DNA of 64,000 nucleotides from an uncultured Opitutales bacterium (GTDB taxonomy: Bacteria; Verrucomicrobiota; Verrucomicrobiia; Opitutales; Intestinicryptomonadaceae). Below the pieces are notes generated by a model. The model was not told where the DNA came from. It saw only the letters and a program-made list of their open reading frames with translations, and made no database searches. The stretch spans positions 1 to 64,000 of the forward strand of contig URJJ01000005.1 in assembly GCA_900548185.1 (NCBI GenBank). Reading direction: 5' to 3'. This document shows positions 45,204 through 53,470 of this stretch, piece after piece (the stretch's first letter is position 1; each line of letters starts with the position of its first letter). The position numbers were made by a program, and so were the translations under genes.

Positions 45204-47360
45204 ATGAACGCTTCAAACGGAGAAAATCTGAGAATCCTGCTTGTGGGCAATCCGAACTGCGGCAAGAGCACGCTCTTCAATTCCCTGACCGGCGGAAACG
45301 CCAAGGTTGGCAACTACTCCGGCGTCACCGTCGAGGGCAAGCGGGGGAGCTTCCGCATCGGGGGCGTGCGGGCGGAGGTCGACGACCTGCCCGGCCTGTA
45401 CAGCCTCACCCCTTCCTCGGGCGAGGAGGCCGTGGTGCGCGAGGTGCTGGGCGCGGGGGATTTCGACCTCATCGCAAACGTGGTCGATTCGTCCAACCTG
45501 GAGCGCAACCTGTTTTTGACCCTTCAGCTCGCGGAAATGGGCCTGCCCATGGCCGTGGTCCTCAACATGAGCGACGAGCTTGAAAAAAAGGGGCTTGCGA
45601 TAGACGAAAAGGCGCTTTCCTCCCTCCTCGGCGTCCCGGTTGCAAGCTGCGTGGGGTACCGTTCGGATTCGGCCGAAAGCGTCAAAAAGTTTCTGGCAGC
45701 CTCCTGCGCCGGGGCCGTGGAGCCGAACTTCCCGTGGGCCAAATTCAGGAACGAGTCGCTTTATTCGGACGTCTCGCACCTGTCGCACCTGATAAGGGAA
45801 AAGCTTCCGGCGGAGTCGGCGTCGTGGTCCAGGTGGCTCGCCATAAGGGCCGTGGAGGGGGACGGTGAGATTCTGGGGCGCATCGGCCGGAACTCCCCGG
45901 CGACTGCGGAGGCGGCCCGCGCCACTTCGGAAAAGATAGAGTCCGACTTCGGCGAAACCGCCCCCGCGCTCATAGCCGCCGCGCGTTTCAGCCTGGCGCG
46001 CGAGATTGCCGAAAAATGCCTGAAGCCCATCCCCGGGGCGGCCGGCAATCCGGGCGTTTCGGAGAGGCTCGACGCCGTGCTTTTAAACAAGTACCTCGGC
46101 CTCCCCATATTTTTTGCCATGATGTACCTGACCTTCGAGTTCGTATTCGCGCTGGGGGATCCCATGATGGGGTGGCTCGACGGGTTTTTCGCGCGGGCTT
46201 CGGAGTGGCTTGCGGCCGCCTGGCCGGGGGACGGCGCTCTCAAAAGCCTGGCGGTTGACGGCGTGATAGGCGGCGTGGGCGGGGTGATAGTGTTCCTGCC
46301 GAACATACTGCTTTTGTTTTTCGCCCTCTCCCTGCTTGAGGATTCCGGCTACATGGCCCGCGCCGCGTTCCTGTGCGACCGCCTGATGAGGCGCTTCGGC
46401 CTGAGCGGCGCGTGCCTCATCCCCATGCTTGTGGGCTTCGGCTGCTCGGTGCCGGGCATAATGGCGACCCGCAGCCTCAAGAGCCGGGCGGAGCGGCTCG
46501 CGGCGATAATGGTTCTTCCCCTTTTCAGTTGCGGGGCGCGCTTTCCCGTTTACGTGCTGCTCATACCCGCGTTTTTCCCCAAGGGCATGCAGGGGCCTGC
46601 GATGTTTGCCATATACCTCGTGGGCATAGCGCTTGCCATGGCGTTTGCAAAGGTCCTGCGCCTCACGGCCCTGAAGGGTTCCGAGAGCGGGTTTGTGCTG
46701 GAGCTTCCCGCCTACCGCCTGCCGCGCCCGTACAACATGGTTTTGCAGATGGCAAACCGCGCGTGGGCTTTCCTGAAGAAGGCGGGGACGATAATCCTGG
46801 GGGCCTCGGTCCTCCTGTGGGCGGCGTCAAACTATCCCGAAAAGCCGGACCTTTCCAAGGACTATGCCGCCCTTTCGGCCGCCGTTACGGGCAACCCCTC
46901 CCTCGCGCCCGCAGAGAGGGAGGAGGCGCTTGCCACGCTCTCCGGCGAGGAGGCCGCCGAGAAGTTCGACTACACCTTGAGCGGCCGCGTGGGCCGCGCC
47001 CTGGAGCCGGTTCTCGCCCCGATAGGCTTTGACCGCAAGATAGCCACGGCCCTCGTCGGGGCGCTGGCGGCAAAGGAGATCTTCGTCTCGCAGCTCGGCA
47101 TCGTTTACGGGCTGGGCGGCGACGGGGCGGAGGGCTCCGCCCCGCTGCGCGAGCGGCTGAGGGCCGACTACACGCCGCTTCAGGGCATGAGCATGCTTCT
47201 TTTCATCCTGATTAGCATGCCTTGCGTGGCGACTGTCGCGGCTACATACGGGGAGACGAAATCCGCGCTCATGGCCTTTTTGCAGGTTGCGGGCCTCACC
47301 GCCGCAGCTTACGTCATCTGCTTCGTGTTTTACCAGTCGGGCCTTCTTCTGGGCTTTTGA
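45204..47360 (+). CDS. feoB: Ferrous iron transporter FeoB
   Basis: It has 718 residues and imports Fe2+ across the inner membrane. The N-terminal G domain shows G1 GNPNCGKST (about 14-22), G2 GVTVEGKRG, G3 DLPGLYSL and G4 NMSDE. A GDI-like helical spacer leads to the membrane part with two Gate domains: EDSGYMARAAFLCDRLMRRFGLSGACLIPMLVGFGCSVPGIMATR and CGARFPVYVLLIPAF, then the final GALAAKEIFVSQLGIVYGL. No separate feoA gene is present; the only FeoA-like domain is in the upstream regulator. Expression likely follows iron through the palindrome at its start. Confidence 0.95.
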   Translation: MNASNGENLRILLVGNPNCGKSTLFNSLTGGNAKVGNYSGVTVEGKRGSFRIGGVRAEVDDLPGLYSLTPSSGEEAVVREVLGAGDFDLIANVVDSSNLERNLFLTLQLAEMGLPMAVVLNMSDELEKKGLAIDEKALSSLLGVPVASCVGYRSDSAESVKKFLAASCAGAVEPNFPWAKFRNESLYSDVSHLSHLIREKLPAESASWSRWLAIRAVEGDGEILGRIGRNSPATAEAARATSEKIESDFGETAPALIAAARFSLAREIAEKCLKPIPGAAGNPGVSERLDAVLLNKYLGLPIFFAMMYLTFEFVFALGDPMMGWLDGFFARASEWLAAAWPGDGALKSLAVDGVIGGVGGVIVFLPNILLLFFALSLLEDSGYMARAAFLCDRLMRRFGLSGACLIPMLVGFGCSVPGIMATRSLKSRAERLAAIMVLPLFSCGARFPVYVLLIPAFFPKGMQGPAMFAIYLVGIALAMAFAKVLRLTALKGSESGFVLELPAYRLPRPYNMVLQMANRAWAFLKKAGTIILGASVLLWAASNYPEKPDLSKDYAALSAAVTGNPSLAPAEREEALATLSGEEAAEKFDYTLSGRVGRALEPVLAPIGFDRKIATALVGALAAKEIFVSQLGIVYGLGGDGAEGSAPLRERLRADYTPLQGMSMLLFILISMPCVATVAATYGETKSALMAFLQVAGLTAAAYVICFVFYQSGLLLGF

Positions 47361-47610
47361 GCAGGGGCTGCCCTCGCGGGCGGGAAACCCGTTTCGGGCC
47401 TTCCGAGGGAGTGCGCGTTTGGGCGCGACGTGCGGGCGGGGCGATGCGCTTTTCAGGGCCGTCCCGAAAGGCGGCCTGCGCGCCCCGGGGGTTTCGGTCT
47501 CGCCCGGTGCGGGATTTGAGCGTATTCTGCAATGGCGGCGCCCGGGCGGGGCAGATTTTTGTTGAAAACGCGGGGCGCATCATGAATATAACGCCTTGAA
47601 CATCTGAAAA

Positions 47611-48003
47611 ATGAAGTATTCCAGGCAGAAAGAGGAAATCCTCAAGCTCATGCGTTCGGGAAGCCTAGACCACCCGAAGGCTGCTGCGGTGTTTGTCGCC
47701 ATGAAGGATATCCTTCCGGATATTGGCATTGCGACGGTTTACAGGAACCTGAACGCCCTGGTGGACGCCGGGATGATACGGCGCATAGGGGTCGCAGGGG
47801 ACGCCGACAGGTTCGACCACCGGCTCGACGAGCACAACCACGCCATATGCGAGTCCTGCGGCGCCGTGTTCGACTTCGAGGGCGGGGCGGCTTCGGTCGC
47901 CGGGGAGCTTTACAAGAATTTTGGCTTCCGTACGGTTTCGCAGTCGCTTTCGGTGCGGGGTGTTTGCCGCGCGTGCGCGGAGTCCGAATCCCGCCGGGGC
48001 TAA
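47611..48003 (+). CDS. Fur/PerR-family metalloregulator
   Basis: It has 130 residues. The winged helix carries PDIGIATVYRNLNALVDAGMIRRI, the hallmark DNA-recognition segment. The regulatory metal ligands sit in DRFDHRLDEHNHAICESC (with H and D/H residues) and the structural zinc site uses CESCG and CRACA. The spacing is nearer to PerR and Fur-like peroxide or iron sensors than to Zur. It lies 250 bases after feoB and ahead of a terminator, separating the iron genes from the long redox operon. Confidence 0.85.
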   Translation: MKYSRQKEEILKLMRSGSLDHPKAAAVFVAMKDILPDIGIATVYRNLNALVDAGMIRRIGVAGDADRFDHRLDEHNHAICESCGAVFDFEGGAASVAGELYKNFGFRTVSQSLSVRGVCRACAESESRRG

Positions 48004-48042
48004 AATGCTTGACTCTTGCGTGCGCCTCGGGCATTGAGTTTG

Positions 48043-48071
48043 GCCGGATTGAAAAACAATCCGGCTTTTTT
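48043..48071 (+). terminator. Intrinsic terminator after the Fur-family gene
   Basis: The stem GCCGGATTG/CAATCCGGC (48043-48051 with 48057-48065) has a loop of five A and is followed by six T. It isolates the next operon, whose first start is 29 bases further on. Confidence 0.9.
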
Positions 48072-48099
48072 CTTCACAAATTGCGCAAAGGTTTGCCCT

Positions 48100-49365
48100 A
48101 TGGGACATTTTTTTAGGATATTGGCGGCGTCTGCGGCGGCGTGCGCTGCGCTCAATGCGCCGGCGCGGGACATCCCGCAGTGGCGCGGGGACCGCACCGG
48201 AATCTATCCCGAAACCGGGCTTCTGAAATCCTGGCCCGAAAAGGGGCCGGATTTGAAGTGGCATTCCGACGAGGTGGGGCTGGGCTATTCCGGGCCGGCC
48301 ATAGTCGGGGATTCCCTTTATATAATGGGAACCACGCCCGACAAGAAGCGCGAGTTCATCACCGTATTGGACCGCTCCGGCAAAAAGCAGTGGAGCCTCG
48401 AATACGGCCGCGCCTGGGAGGCGTCTTTCCAGGACGCGCGCGTAATGCCGGCCTATTCGGATGGCCTGGTATACGTGATAAGCGGCGCGGGCGAAGTGGT
48501 GTGCATAGACCCCGAGGCGCGCGCAGTCAAATGGAAGGTTGACGCCATGAAGGAGTTCGGCGGAAGGCCGATGGGCTGGGGATACGGAGAAAACCCGCTC
48601 GTCTCCGGCGGAAAGGTGTTTTTCACCCCCGGCGGGAGCCAGACTTCGATGGTGGCTCTGGATGCGAAAACCGGAAAGCTCGTATGGAAAACGGAGTCCC
48701 TCGGAACCGGCGCGGCCTACGTTTCGCCGATTGAAATCGAAGTCGGCGGGGCAAAGCAGATTGTAGGCGGCGTCGTGGGATGGATGTTCGGGGCCGACCC
48801 CGACACGGGAAAGCTCCTATGGAAGTTCAAACTGGACAAGCTCGACGGAAAAAAGAAGGGCGAAAGCTGGGACATCAACGCGGCCACCCCCGTTTTCAAG
48901 GACGGCAAGCTGTTTGTAACCGCGGGATACGACATGGGCGCATACCAGATAGACCTCTCCGGCGGCAAGGCCCGCGAAGTGTGGTCCAGCCCCGACATGG
49001 ACACCCACCACGGCGGGACCGTCCTTCTGGACGGCAAGCTCTACGGACCCTCGTGGATAAACAACGACCGGGGCAACTGGATATGCCTCGACTGGGCTAC
49101 CGGCAAGAAGGAGTACGAGCACGTGTGGACGGGCCGCTCCAAGGGCAGCGTGACTTCCGCCGACGGAATGCTTTACATTTACGAGGAAAAGCGCGGCGAC
49201 ATCGCCCTCGTTCGCCCGACCCCCGAAAAATTCGACATCGTGAGCTCCTTCAGGGTTCCGATGGGCAAGGGCAGGCACTGGTGCCACATTGTGGTATGCG
49301 ACGGCGTGATGTACGTGCGCCGCGGCGATGTGCTAATGGCCTTTGACGTGAAGGCCGGAGGCTGA
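48100..49365 (+). CDS. Exported PQQ-like beta-propeller protein, first gene of the terpenoid-redox operon
   Basis: It has 421 residues from the ATG at 48100 with a signal peptide (about 1-22). It opens with IPQWRGDRTGIYPETGLLKSWPEKGPDLKW, a common start for the outer-membrane-type PQQ-like repeat proteins of Planctomycetes and relatives, and holds seven to eight WD-like blades with the ALDAKTGKLVWKT pattern (near 190-202 and 240-252). The blades lack the tryptophan-docking set of true quinoprotein dehydrogenases and the cysteine pair, so PQQ binding is unlikely. A binding or scaffold role at the envelope is more probable. The next gene begins 6 bases after its stop. Confidence 0.8.
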   Translation: MGHFFRILAASAAACAALNAPARDIPQWRGDRTGIYPETGLLKSWPEKGPDLKWHSDEVGLGYSGPAIVGDSLYIMGTTPDKKREFITVLDRSGKKQWSLEYGRAWEASFQDARVMPAYSDGLVYVISGAGEVVCIDPEARAVKWKVDAMKEFGGRPMGWGYGENPLVSGGKVFFTPGGSQTSMVALDAKTGKLVWKTESLGTGAAYVSPIEIEVGGAKQIVGGVVGWMFGADPDTGKLLWKFKLDKLDGKKKGESWDINAATPVFKDGKLFVTAGYDMGAYQIDLSGGKAREVWSSPDMDTHHGGTVLLDGKLYGPSWINNDRGNWICLDWATGKKEYEHVWTGRSKGSVTSADGMLYIYEEKRGDIALVRPTPEKFDIVSSFRVPMGKGRHWCHIVVCDGVMYVRRGDVLMAFDVKAGG

Positions 49366-49371
49366 CTTCCG

Positions 49372-50046
49372 ATGGGCGGGGGGCCGTTTACCATAGTTTG
49401 CGCCTGCTCCTTCTCGGGGCTCGTGGGCGCCGGGGCCGCGAAGGCCGCCGCCGCGCGCGCCGCCGGGGGCGAACTTCTGCTTGTCGACGACATGTGCCGC
49501 ATCGCGGTTGAGGAGCCGCAGAAGCTGCGCAATTTCTGCTCGGGGCGCGCCGTGCGCGTCTTCGCCTGCCGCCCGCGCGCCGCGAAGGCGGTCCTTGAGT
49601 TTGCGGGGGCCGGCGGGGATTTCGAGTTTTTCGACATGCGCCCTCCGGCTCCGGGGGCTTCCGACGGGGCCGGGGAGGATGCTCCGGGCGGCGAAATCCG
49701 CCTTCCTCCGCCGCGCGGAACATGGGTTGCGTGGTATCCTGTGATAGACGCTTCCAGATGCGTTTCCTGCGGCAAGTGCGCGGATTTCTGCGTATTCGGG
49801 GTGTACAGCTTTTCCGGCGGCAGGATTTCCGTTGAAAATCCGCGCGCCTGCAAGGACAAGTGCCCGGCGTGCGCGCGCGTCTGCCCAAAGTCCGCCGTAA
49901 TATTTCCCAAGTGCGCCGAGGAGGATTTCATATGCGGCGGCGAGGGCTTTGCGCCCGAGGCGTCCGGGGGGGGCGGAGGATTTTACGAGGCCCTGCGCCG
50001 CCGCCGCGCCGCAGCCGGGGGCATACTCAGGGACGGGGGGCGGTGA
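49372..50046 (+). CDS. Ferredoxin-type protein with N-terminal thiol-rich domain
   Basis: It has 224 residues. The N-terminal half (about 1-100: CACSFSGLV, LLVDDMCRIA, FACRPRAAKAVL) is a small alpha/beta domain with several cysteines, of a kind that I cannot name. The C-terminal half holds two [4Fe-4S] motifs: CVSCGKCADFC at about 130-140 and CPACARVCPKS at about 163-173, with CGG near the end. It is soluble and cytoplasmic (no signal). It overlaps the radical SAM start (TGATG) and is a plausible electron donor for that enzyme. Confidence 0.75.
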   Translation: MGGGPFTIVCACSFSGLVGAGAAKAAAARAAGGELLLVDDMCRIAVEEPQKLRNFCSGRAVRVFACRPRAAKAVLEFAGAGGDFEFFDMRPPAPGASDGAGEDAPGGEIRLPPPRGTWVAWYPVIDASRCVSCGKCADFCVFGVYSFSGGRISVENPRACKDKCPACARVCPKSAVIFPKCAEEDFICGGEGFAPEASGGGGGFYEALRRRRAAAGGILRDGGR

Positions 50047-51233
50047 TGAGGAACCCGTTTTTAAGGCCGCTTTTTGAATGCGCCCCCAAGCCGCTCTGGA
50101 AGCTCGCCTTCAACATGGGCTTCAGGGGATGGGCGGGAATGCGGGAATTTTCCAGGCGCATGGAGCGCGGCGGCCCGTTTTTCCCGGCTTTTTTGATGAT
50201 ATCGCTCACCGACAGGTGCAACTATTCGTGCAGGGGGTGCTGGGTTTCGCGCTCCGGAAGGGAGCTGGACCTCGCGGCGGTGGATTCTGCCATAAAGTCC
50301 GCAAAGTCGATGGGGTCGCATTTTTTCGGCCTCCTCGGGGGGGAGCCGCTGCTTTGCCCGCACATCCTTAAGATTCTTGAAAACCACCCGGACTGCTACT
50401 TCCAGATTTTCACAAACGGCTCCATGCTGACGCCGGTTTTCGCGCGCGAGCTGGCCCGCCTGGGCAACGCCACCGCCGTAATAAGCATAGAGGGCCTGAG
50501 GGGGGAGAGCGCCCGGCGGAGGGGCTCCGAAAGGGCGTTTGACGCCGCCTTGAAGGCGATGGAAAACTGCCGCCGCGAGGGGCTCTTCTTCGGGGCGGCC
50601 TCGAGCGTGTGCAGGGCGAACCTCGCGGAGCTCGCCGACATGGCGCACCTGGACTTCCTCGCAGGGCGCGGCGCGCACTACATGTGGTACTACATTTACA
50701 GGCCCGTGGGCCCTGACCCTGACGCCGGCATGGCCCTGGAAGCGGGGGAGGTCGCCGCCCTGCGGAAATTCATAGTGGACGCGCGCCAGTCCGCCCCGCT
50801 AATCGTGGTCGACGCCTACTGGGACGACATGGGGCGCGCCATATGCCCGGCGGCTTCGGGCCTCAGCCACCACATATCGCCCGGCGGGGACCTCGAATTC
50901 TGCCCGCCCATACAGTTTGCCGCCGAGCGCATGGCCCCGTCTTCGGACCTTGCGGACCTCTTTGCAAATTCGGAGTTTCTGGCGGGCCTGCGGAAGCTCG
51001 CGGCGTCCGACTCGCGCGGGTGCATACTTCTGAAAAACCCGCAGGCGCTCCTTGAGTTTGTGAAATCCCGAGGGGCCTCCGACACGAGCGGCAGGGGGAC
51101 TGCGGCGGCGGAACTCGGGGCGATGCGCCCTCGGGCGGACCACGACATGGAAGGCTCCGAAATTCCCGAGCGCGGGGCCGTTTACAGGTTTTTGAAGAAA
51201 AAATACTTCTTTGGATTTGGCGCGTATGGGTGA
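50046..51233 (+). CDS. Radical SAM enzyme
   Basis: It has 395 residues. The SAM cluster motif is CNYSCRGC (C58, C62, C65), followed by a GGEPLL motif (about 100-105) and IFTNGS. The longer open frame upstream runs through the ferredoxin gene and is not used. The C-terminal part has several isolated cysteines but no complete SPASM set I can see. It sits between the ferredoxin and the isoprenoid synthase, so modification of a terpenoid or its precursor is a reasonable guess, comparable to HpnH acting on hopanoids, but it is not HpnH by sequence. Confidence 0.85.
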   Translation: MRNPFLRPLFECAPKPLWKLAFNMGFRGWAGMREFSRRMERGGPFFPAFLMISLTDRCNYSCRGCWVSRSGRELDLAAVDSAIKSAKSMGSHFFGLLGGEPLLCPHILKILENHPDCYFQIFTNGSMLTPVFARELARLGNATAVISIEGLRGESARRRGSERAFDAALKAMENCRREGLFFGAASSVCRANLAELADMAHLDFLAGRGAHYMWYYIYRPVGPDPDAGMALEAGEVAALRKFIVDARQSAPLIVVDAYWDDMGRAICPAASGLSHHISPGGDLEFCPPIQFAAERMAPSSDLADLFANSEFLAGLRKLAASDSRGCILLKNPQALLEFVKSRGASDTSGRGTAAAELGAMRPRADHDMEGSEIPERGAVYRFLKKKYFFGFGAYG

Positions 51234-52683
51234 GGGAATTGCAAAAGAGGCGCCCCAGTCCCGCGCCGAACGCGATTCTCTCCGCCTTGCCGCAGAGGGG
51301 TTCGCACGCGGGCGCGGGCTTGTGCCGCCGCTTTCCCTGCCGGAGCTGGAGGCTGCCGCTGCGGAGCTCGCCGCCAGGGAGGGCGCGGCCCCGGAGCACG
51401 CTGCGTGGCTTGCCGTCATTTTAAACAACGCCGTATGGATGCCTGAATTTTCGAGGACGCCGCACGGCATGCGCGTGCTGCTTCTGCCGCAGTGCCTGAG
51501 GACGCGCGCCTCGTGCGGCGCGGGGAGGGACGAGTACGGGCTGCTGTGCCTCTCGTGCGGGAGGTGCCCCATAGGCTCCCTCCAGTCCCTGGCGGACTCC
51601 CTGGGCGCAGTGAGCCTCGTAAGCGAAAGCTCTTCTGCGGTGGAGAGGCTGATAGAAGAGGGCAGCGTTTCGGCCGTCGTGGGTGTGGGCTGCATGGAGT
51701 CCCTCGAAAAGTCCTTTCCGCGCATACTCCGCCGCGGCGTTCCGGCCATCGCAATCCCCCTTCTGCGGGGCGGTTGCGACTCGACCGAGGCCGACATCGA
51801 CTGGATTGCGGGCGCCCTTTCCGCGCGCTCGGACGGCTTCTGTTGCCCGACTGACGCCGAGGTTTCAAAACTGGTGTCGCGGCTCTTCGGCCCGGACGAG
51901 CTCCGGGGCGCGCTCGGTTCTGGCGCGTGCGCGGACGCCGCCGTTTCGGAGCTGGCCCGGGGGGGGAACAGGTGGAGGCCGAGGCTGCTCGTTGCGGCGT
52001 ACTGCGCAATGGCGCGCTCCTGCGAGCCGCCGGAGCCTGTCATGAGGGCTGCCCTCGCAGTCGAGTGCTTCCACAAGGCGTCCCTCATACACGACGACAT
52101 CGAGGACGGCGACGAGGTGCGCGACGGCTCGGCGAGCCTCTTTAAGCGGATAGGCGCCCCTGCGGCCCTCAACGCCGGGGATTTCCTGACGGGCGCGGGA
52201 TACTCGCTTCTGGCCTCTTGCGGGGAGTTTTCCGGGGCGCTTTGCGCGGCCGCCGCGCGGGCCCAGAAGGTGATGTGCTCGGGGCAGGGGGCCGAGCTTG
52301 CCGCAGTCCGCTCCGGAGCCGCCCTTTCGCGGGAAGAGTGCCTTGAAATTTACGCGATGAAAACCGGAGGGGCGTTCGCCGCCGCCCTGGAGCTCGCCGC
52401 CGTTTGCGCGGGGCGGGACGGGGAGCTTGGCGGCGGGCTTGTCGCTTTCGCGGAAAAGCTCGGGACTGCCTACCAGATTTTTGACGACATGCGCGACTGC
52501 GGCGGCGACCCGCCCGCCTCCGCAGCCGCCGCCCTGCGCCGCACGTTTTCCGGGCGCGGGGACTTCGCCGCATTTTACCGCAGCCGCCGCGACGACGCGT
52601 ACGCCGCGCTCTCCGGCCTCCGCGACGCCCCGCTGAAGAGGCTCTTGTTTTCCATGGCCGGGAGGATTCTTGGAGATGTTTGA
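51226..52683 (+). CDS. DUF116 domain fused to a trans-isoprenyl diphosphate synthase
   Basis: It has 485 residues. Residues about 80-200 are DUF116: VLLLPQCLRTRASC, CLSCGRCPIG, VVGVGCMESLEKSF and PLLRGGCDSTEADIDW, with Cys 90, 97, 108, 111, 114, 156 and 184 likely binding a cluster. Residues about 245-485 are a polyprenyl synthetase: IHDDIEDGDEVRDG (first Asp-rich motif D290-D294), AGDFLTGAG, MKTGG and YQIFDDMRD (second motif D420-D424). The usual GGKR-RP site reads GGNRWRP, so the substrate-binding Lys is replaced by Asn248. It would make a C15-C25 chain, or be altered in substrate. Start at the ATG at 51226 overlaps the previous stop by 8 bases. Confidence 0.85.
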   Translation: MGEGIAKEAPQSRAERDSLRLAAEGFARGRGLVPPLSLPELEAAAAELAAREGAAPEHAAWLAVILNNAVWMPEFSRTPHGMRVLLLPQCLRTRASCGAGRDEYGLLCLSCGRCPIGSLQSLADSLGAVSLVSESSSAVERLIEEGSVSAVVGVGCMESLEKSFPRILRRGVPAIAIPLLRGGCDSTEADIDWIAGALSARSDGFCCPTDAEVSKLVSRLFGPDELRGALGSGACADAAVSELARGGNRWRPRLLVAAYCAMARSCEPPEPVMRAALAVECFHKASLIHDDIEDGDEVRDGSASLFKRIGAPAALNAGDFLTGAGYSLLASCGEFSGALCAAAARAQKVMCSGQGAELAAVRSGAALSREECLEIYAMKTGGAFAAALELAAVCAGRDGELGGGLVAFAEKLGTAYQIFDDMRDCGGDPPASAAAALRRTFSGRGDFAAFYRSRRDDAYAALSGLRDAPLKRLLFSMAGRILGDV

Positions 52684-53470
52684 GGGCCCCACTTCGGACA
52701 TATGCGCCGTCTGCGCGCGCGCGGCGGGCGTTTTGGACGCCGCAGCCGCAGCCCTTTCCAGGGCCTACTTCGAGGAGTCGCTGCTTTCTATCGAGCGCTC
52801 CCGGGGGGACGTGTATTACGCGGCCTTTTCCGCCATGGGCTCGCGCGCGCTTGGCGGGGGGCTCGGCGATTTGGAGGGATATTTGCGCTCGCTTGACTTT
52901 TCCTCGTTCGACCTCCCGCACCTCGCGTCCTTCGCCCGCTGCGCAAACATTTCAGGCGCGGGCTTCGGCGGCCTTGCCTCCGCCGTGGAGCGCGCCGTCG
53001 CCCGAACGCCCTACGAGGTTTTCCTGAAGAGCGGGGCGCTGTGCGACTGCGGCATCCCGCAGGGAGGCGAAACCGGACTCGCGGGCCTGGAGCGTTTCTG
53101 CGCCCCCGGCGGGTATTCCAACATCCCCGGCGCGCCGTTTGCCGGGGCCAACGCAACTTCCGCCGCGCTCGCCGCGCTCGCCTATTCCGGCTCGCCCGAA
53201 GCCGCCGGGTGCGCCTTCCTCCTCCGGGAGATGCAGGAGCCGTGCGGGGGGTTCAGGGCGGAGCCGGGGTCGCCGCACCCCGACCTTCTCACGACCGCGT
53301 GCGCCCTGTTTGCCCTGGGGATTTCCGGCGTGGAGCCCCGGTTTTGCGCCAGGGACTTTGCTGCCGCGCACTGGGCGGGCGACGGCTCCTTCTGCGCCTC
53401 CATATGCGAGGACAGGGGCGACTGCGAATACGCCCTCTACGGAATTCTGGCTCTGGGGGCATGCGCATGA
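52676..53470 (+). CDS. Prenyltransferase/squalene-oxidase-repeat protein
   Basis: It has 264 residues from the ATG at 52676 (GGAGGA 9 bases upstream). The C-terminal half has helix pairs of the prenyltransferase-beta/terpene-cyclase alpha-toroid type: NATSAALAALAYSGSPEAAGCAFLLREMQEPCGGFRAEPGSPHPDLLTTACALFALG and CEYALYGILALG. The N-terminal half is less typical. It is about half a full toroid and has no DxDD or DDxxD of its own. It may pair with the adjacent cyclase-like protein as a second subunit. Overlap with the next start (ATGA) supports a joint function. Confidence 0.7.
   Translation: MFEGPTSDICAVCARAAGVLDAAAAALSRAYFEESLLSIERSRGDVYYAAFSAMGSRALGGGLGDLEGYLRSLDFSSFDLPHLASFARCANISGAGFGGLASAVERAVARTPYEVFLKSGALCDCGIPQGGETGLAGLERFCAPGGYSNIPGAPFAGANATSAALAALAYSGSPEAAGCAFLLREMQEPCGGFRAEPGSPHPDLLTTACALFALGISGVEPRFCARDFAAAHWAGDGSFCASICEDRGDCEYALYGILALGACA

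Noticed and set aside
46000..47360. Separate feoA gene near feoB
   Set aside because: No small SH3-type ORF is present; the only FeoA-like domain is the C-terminus of the DtxR-type regulator.
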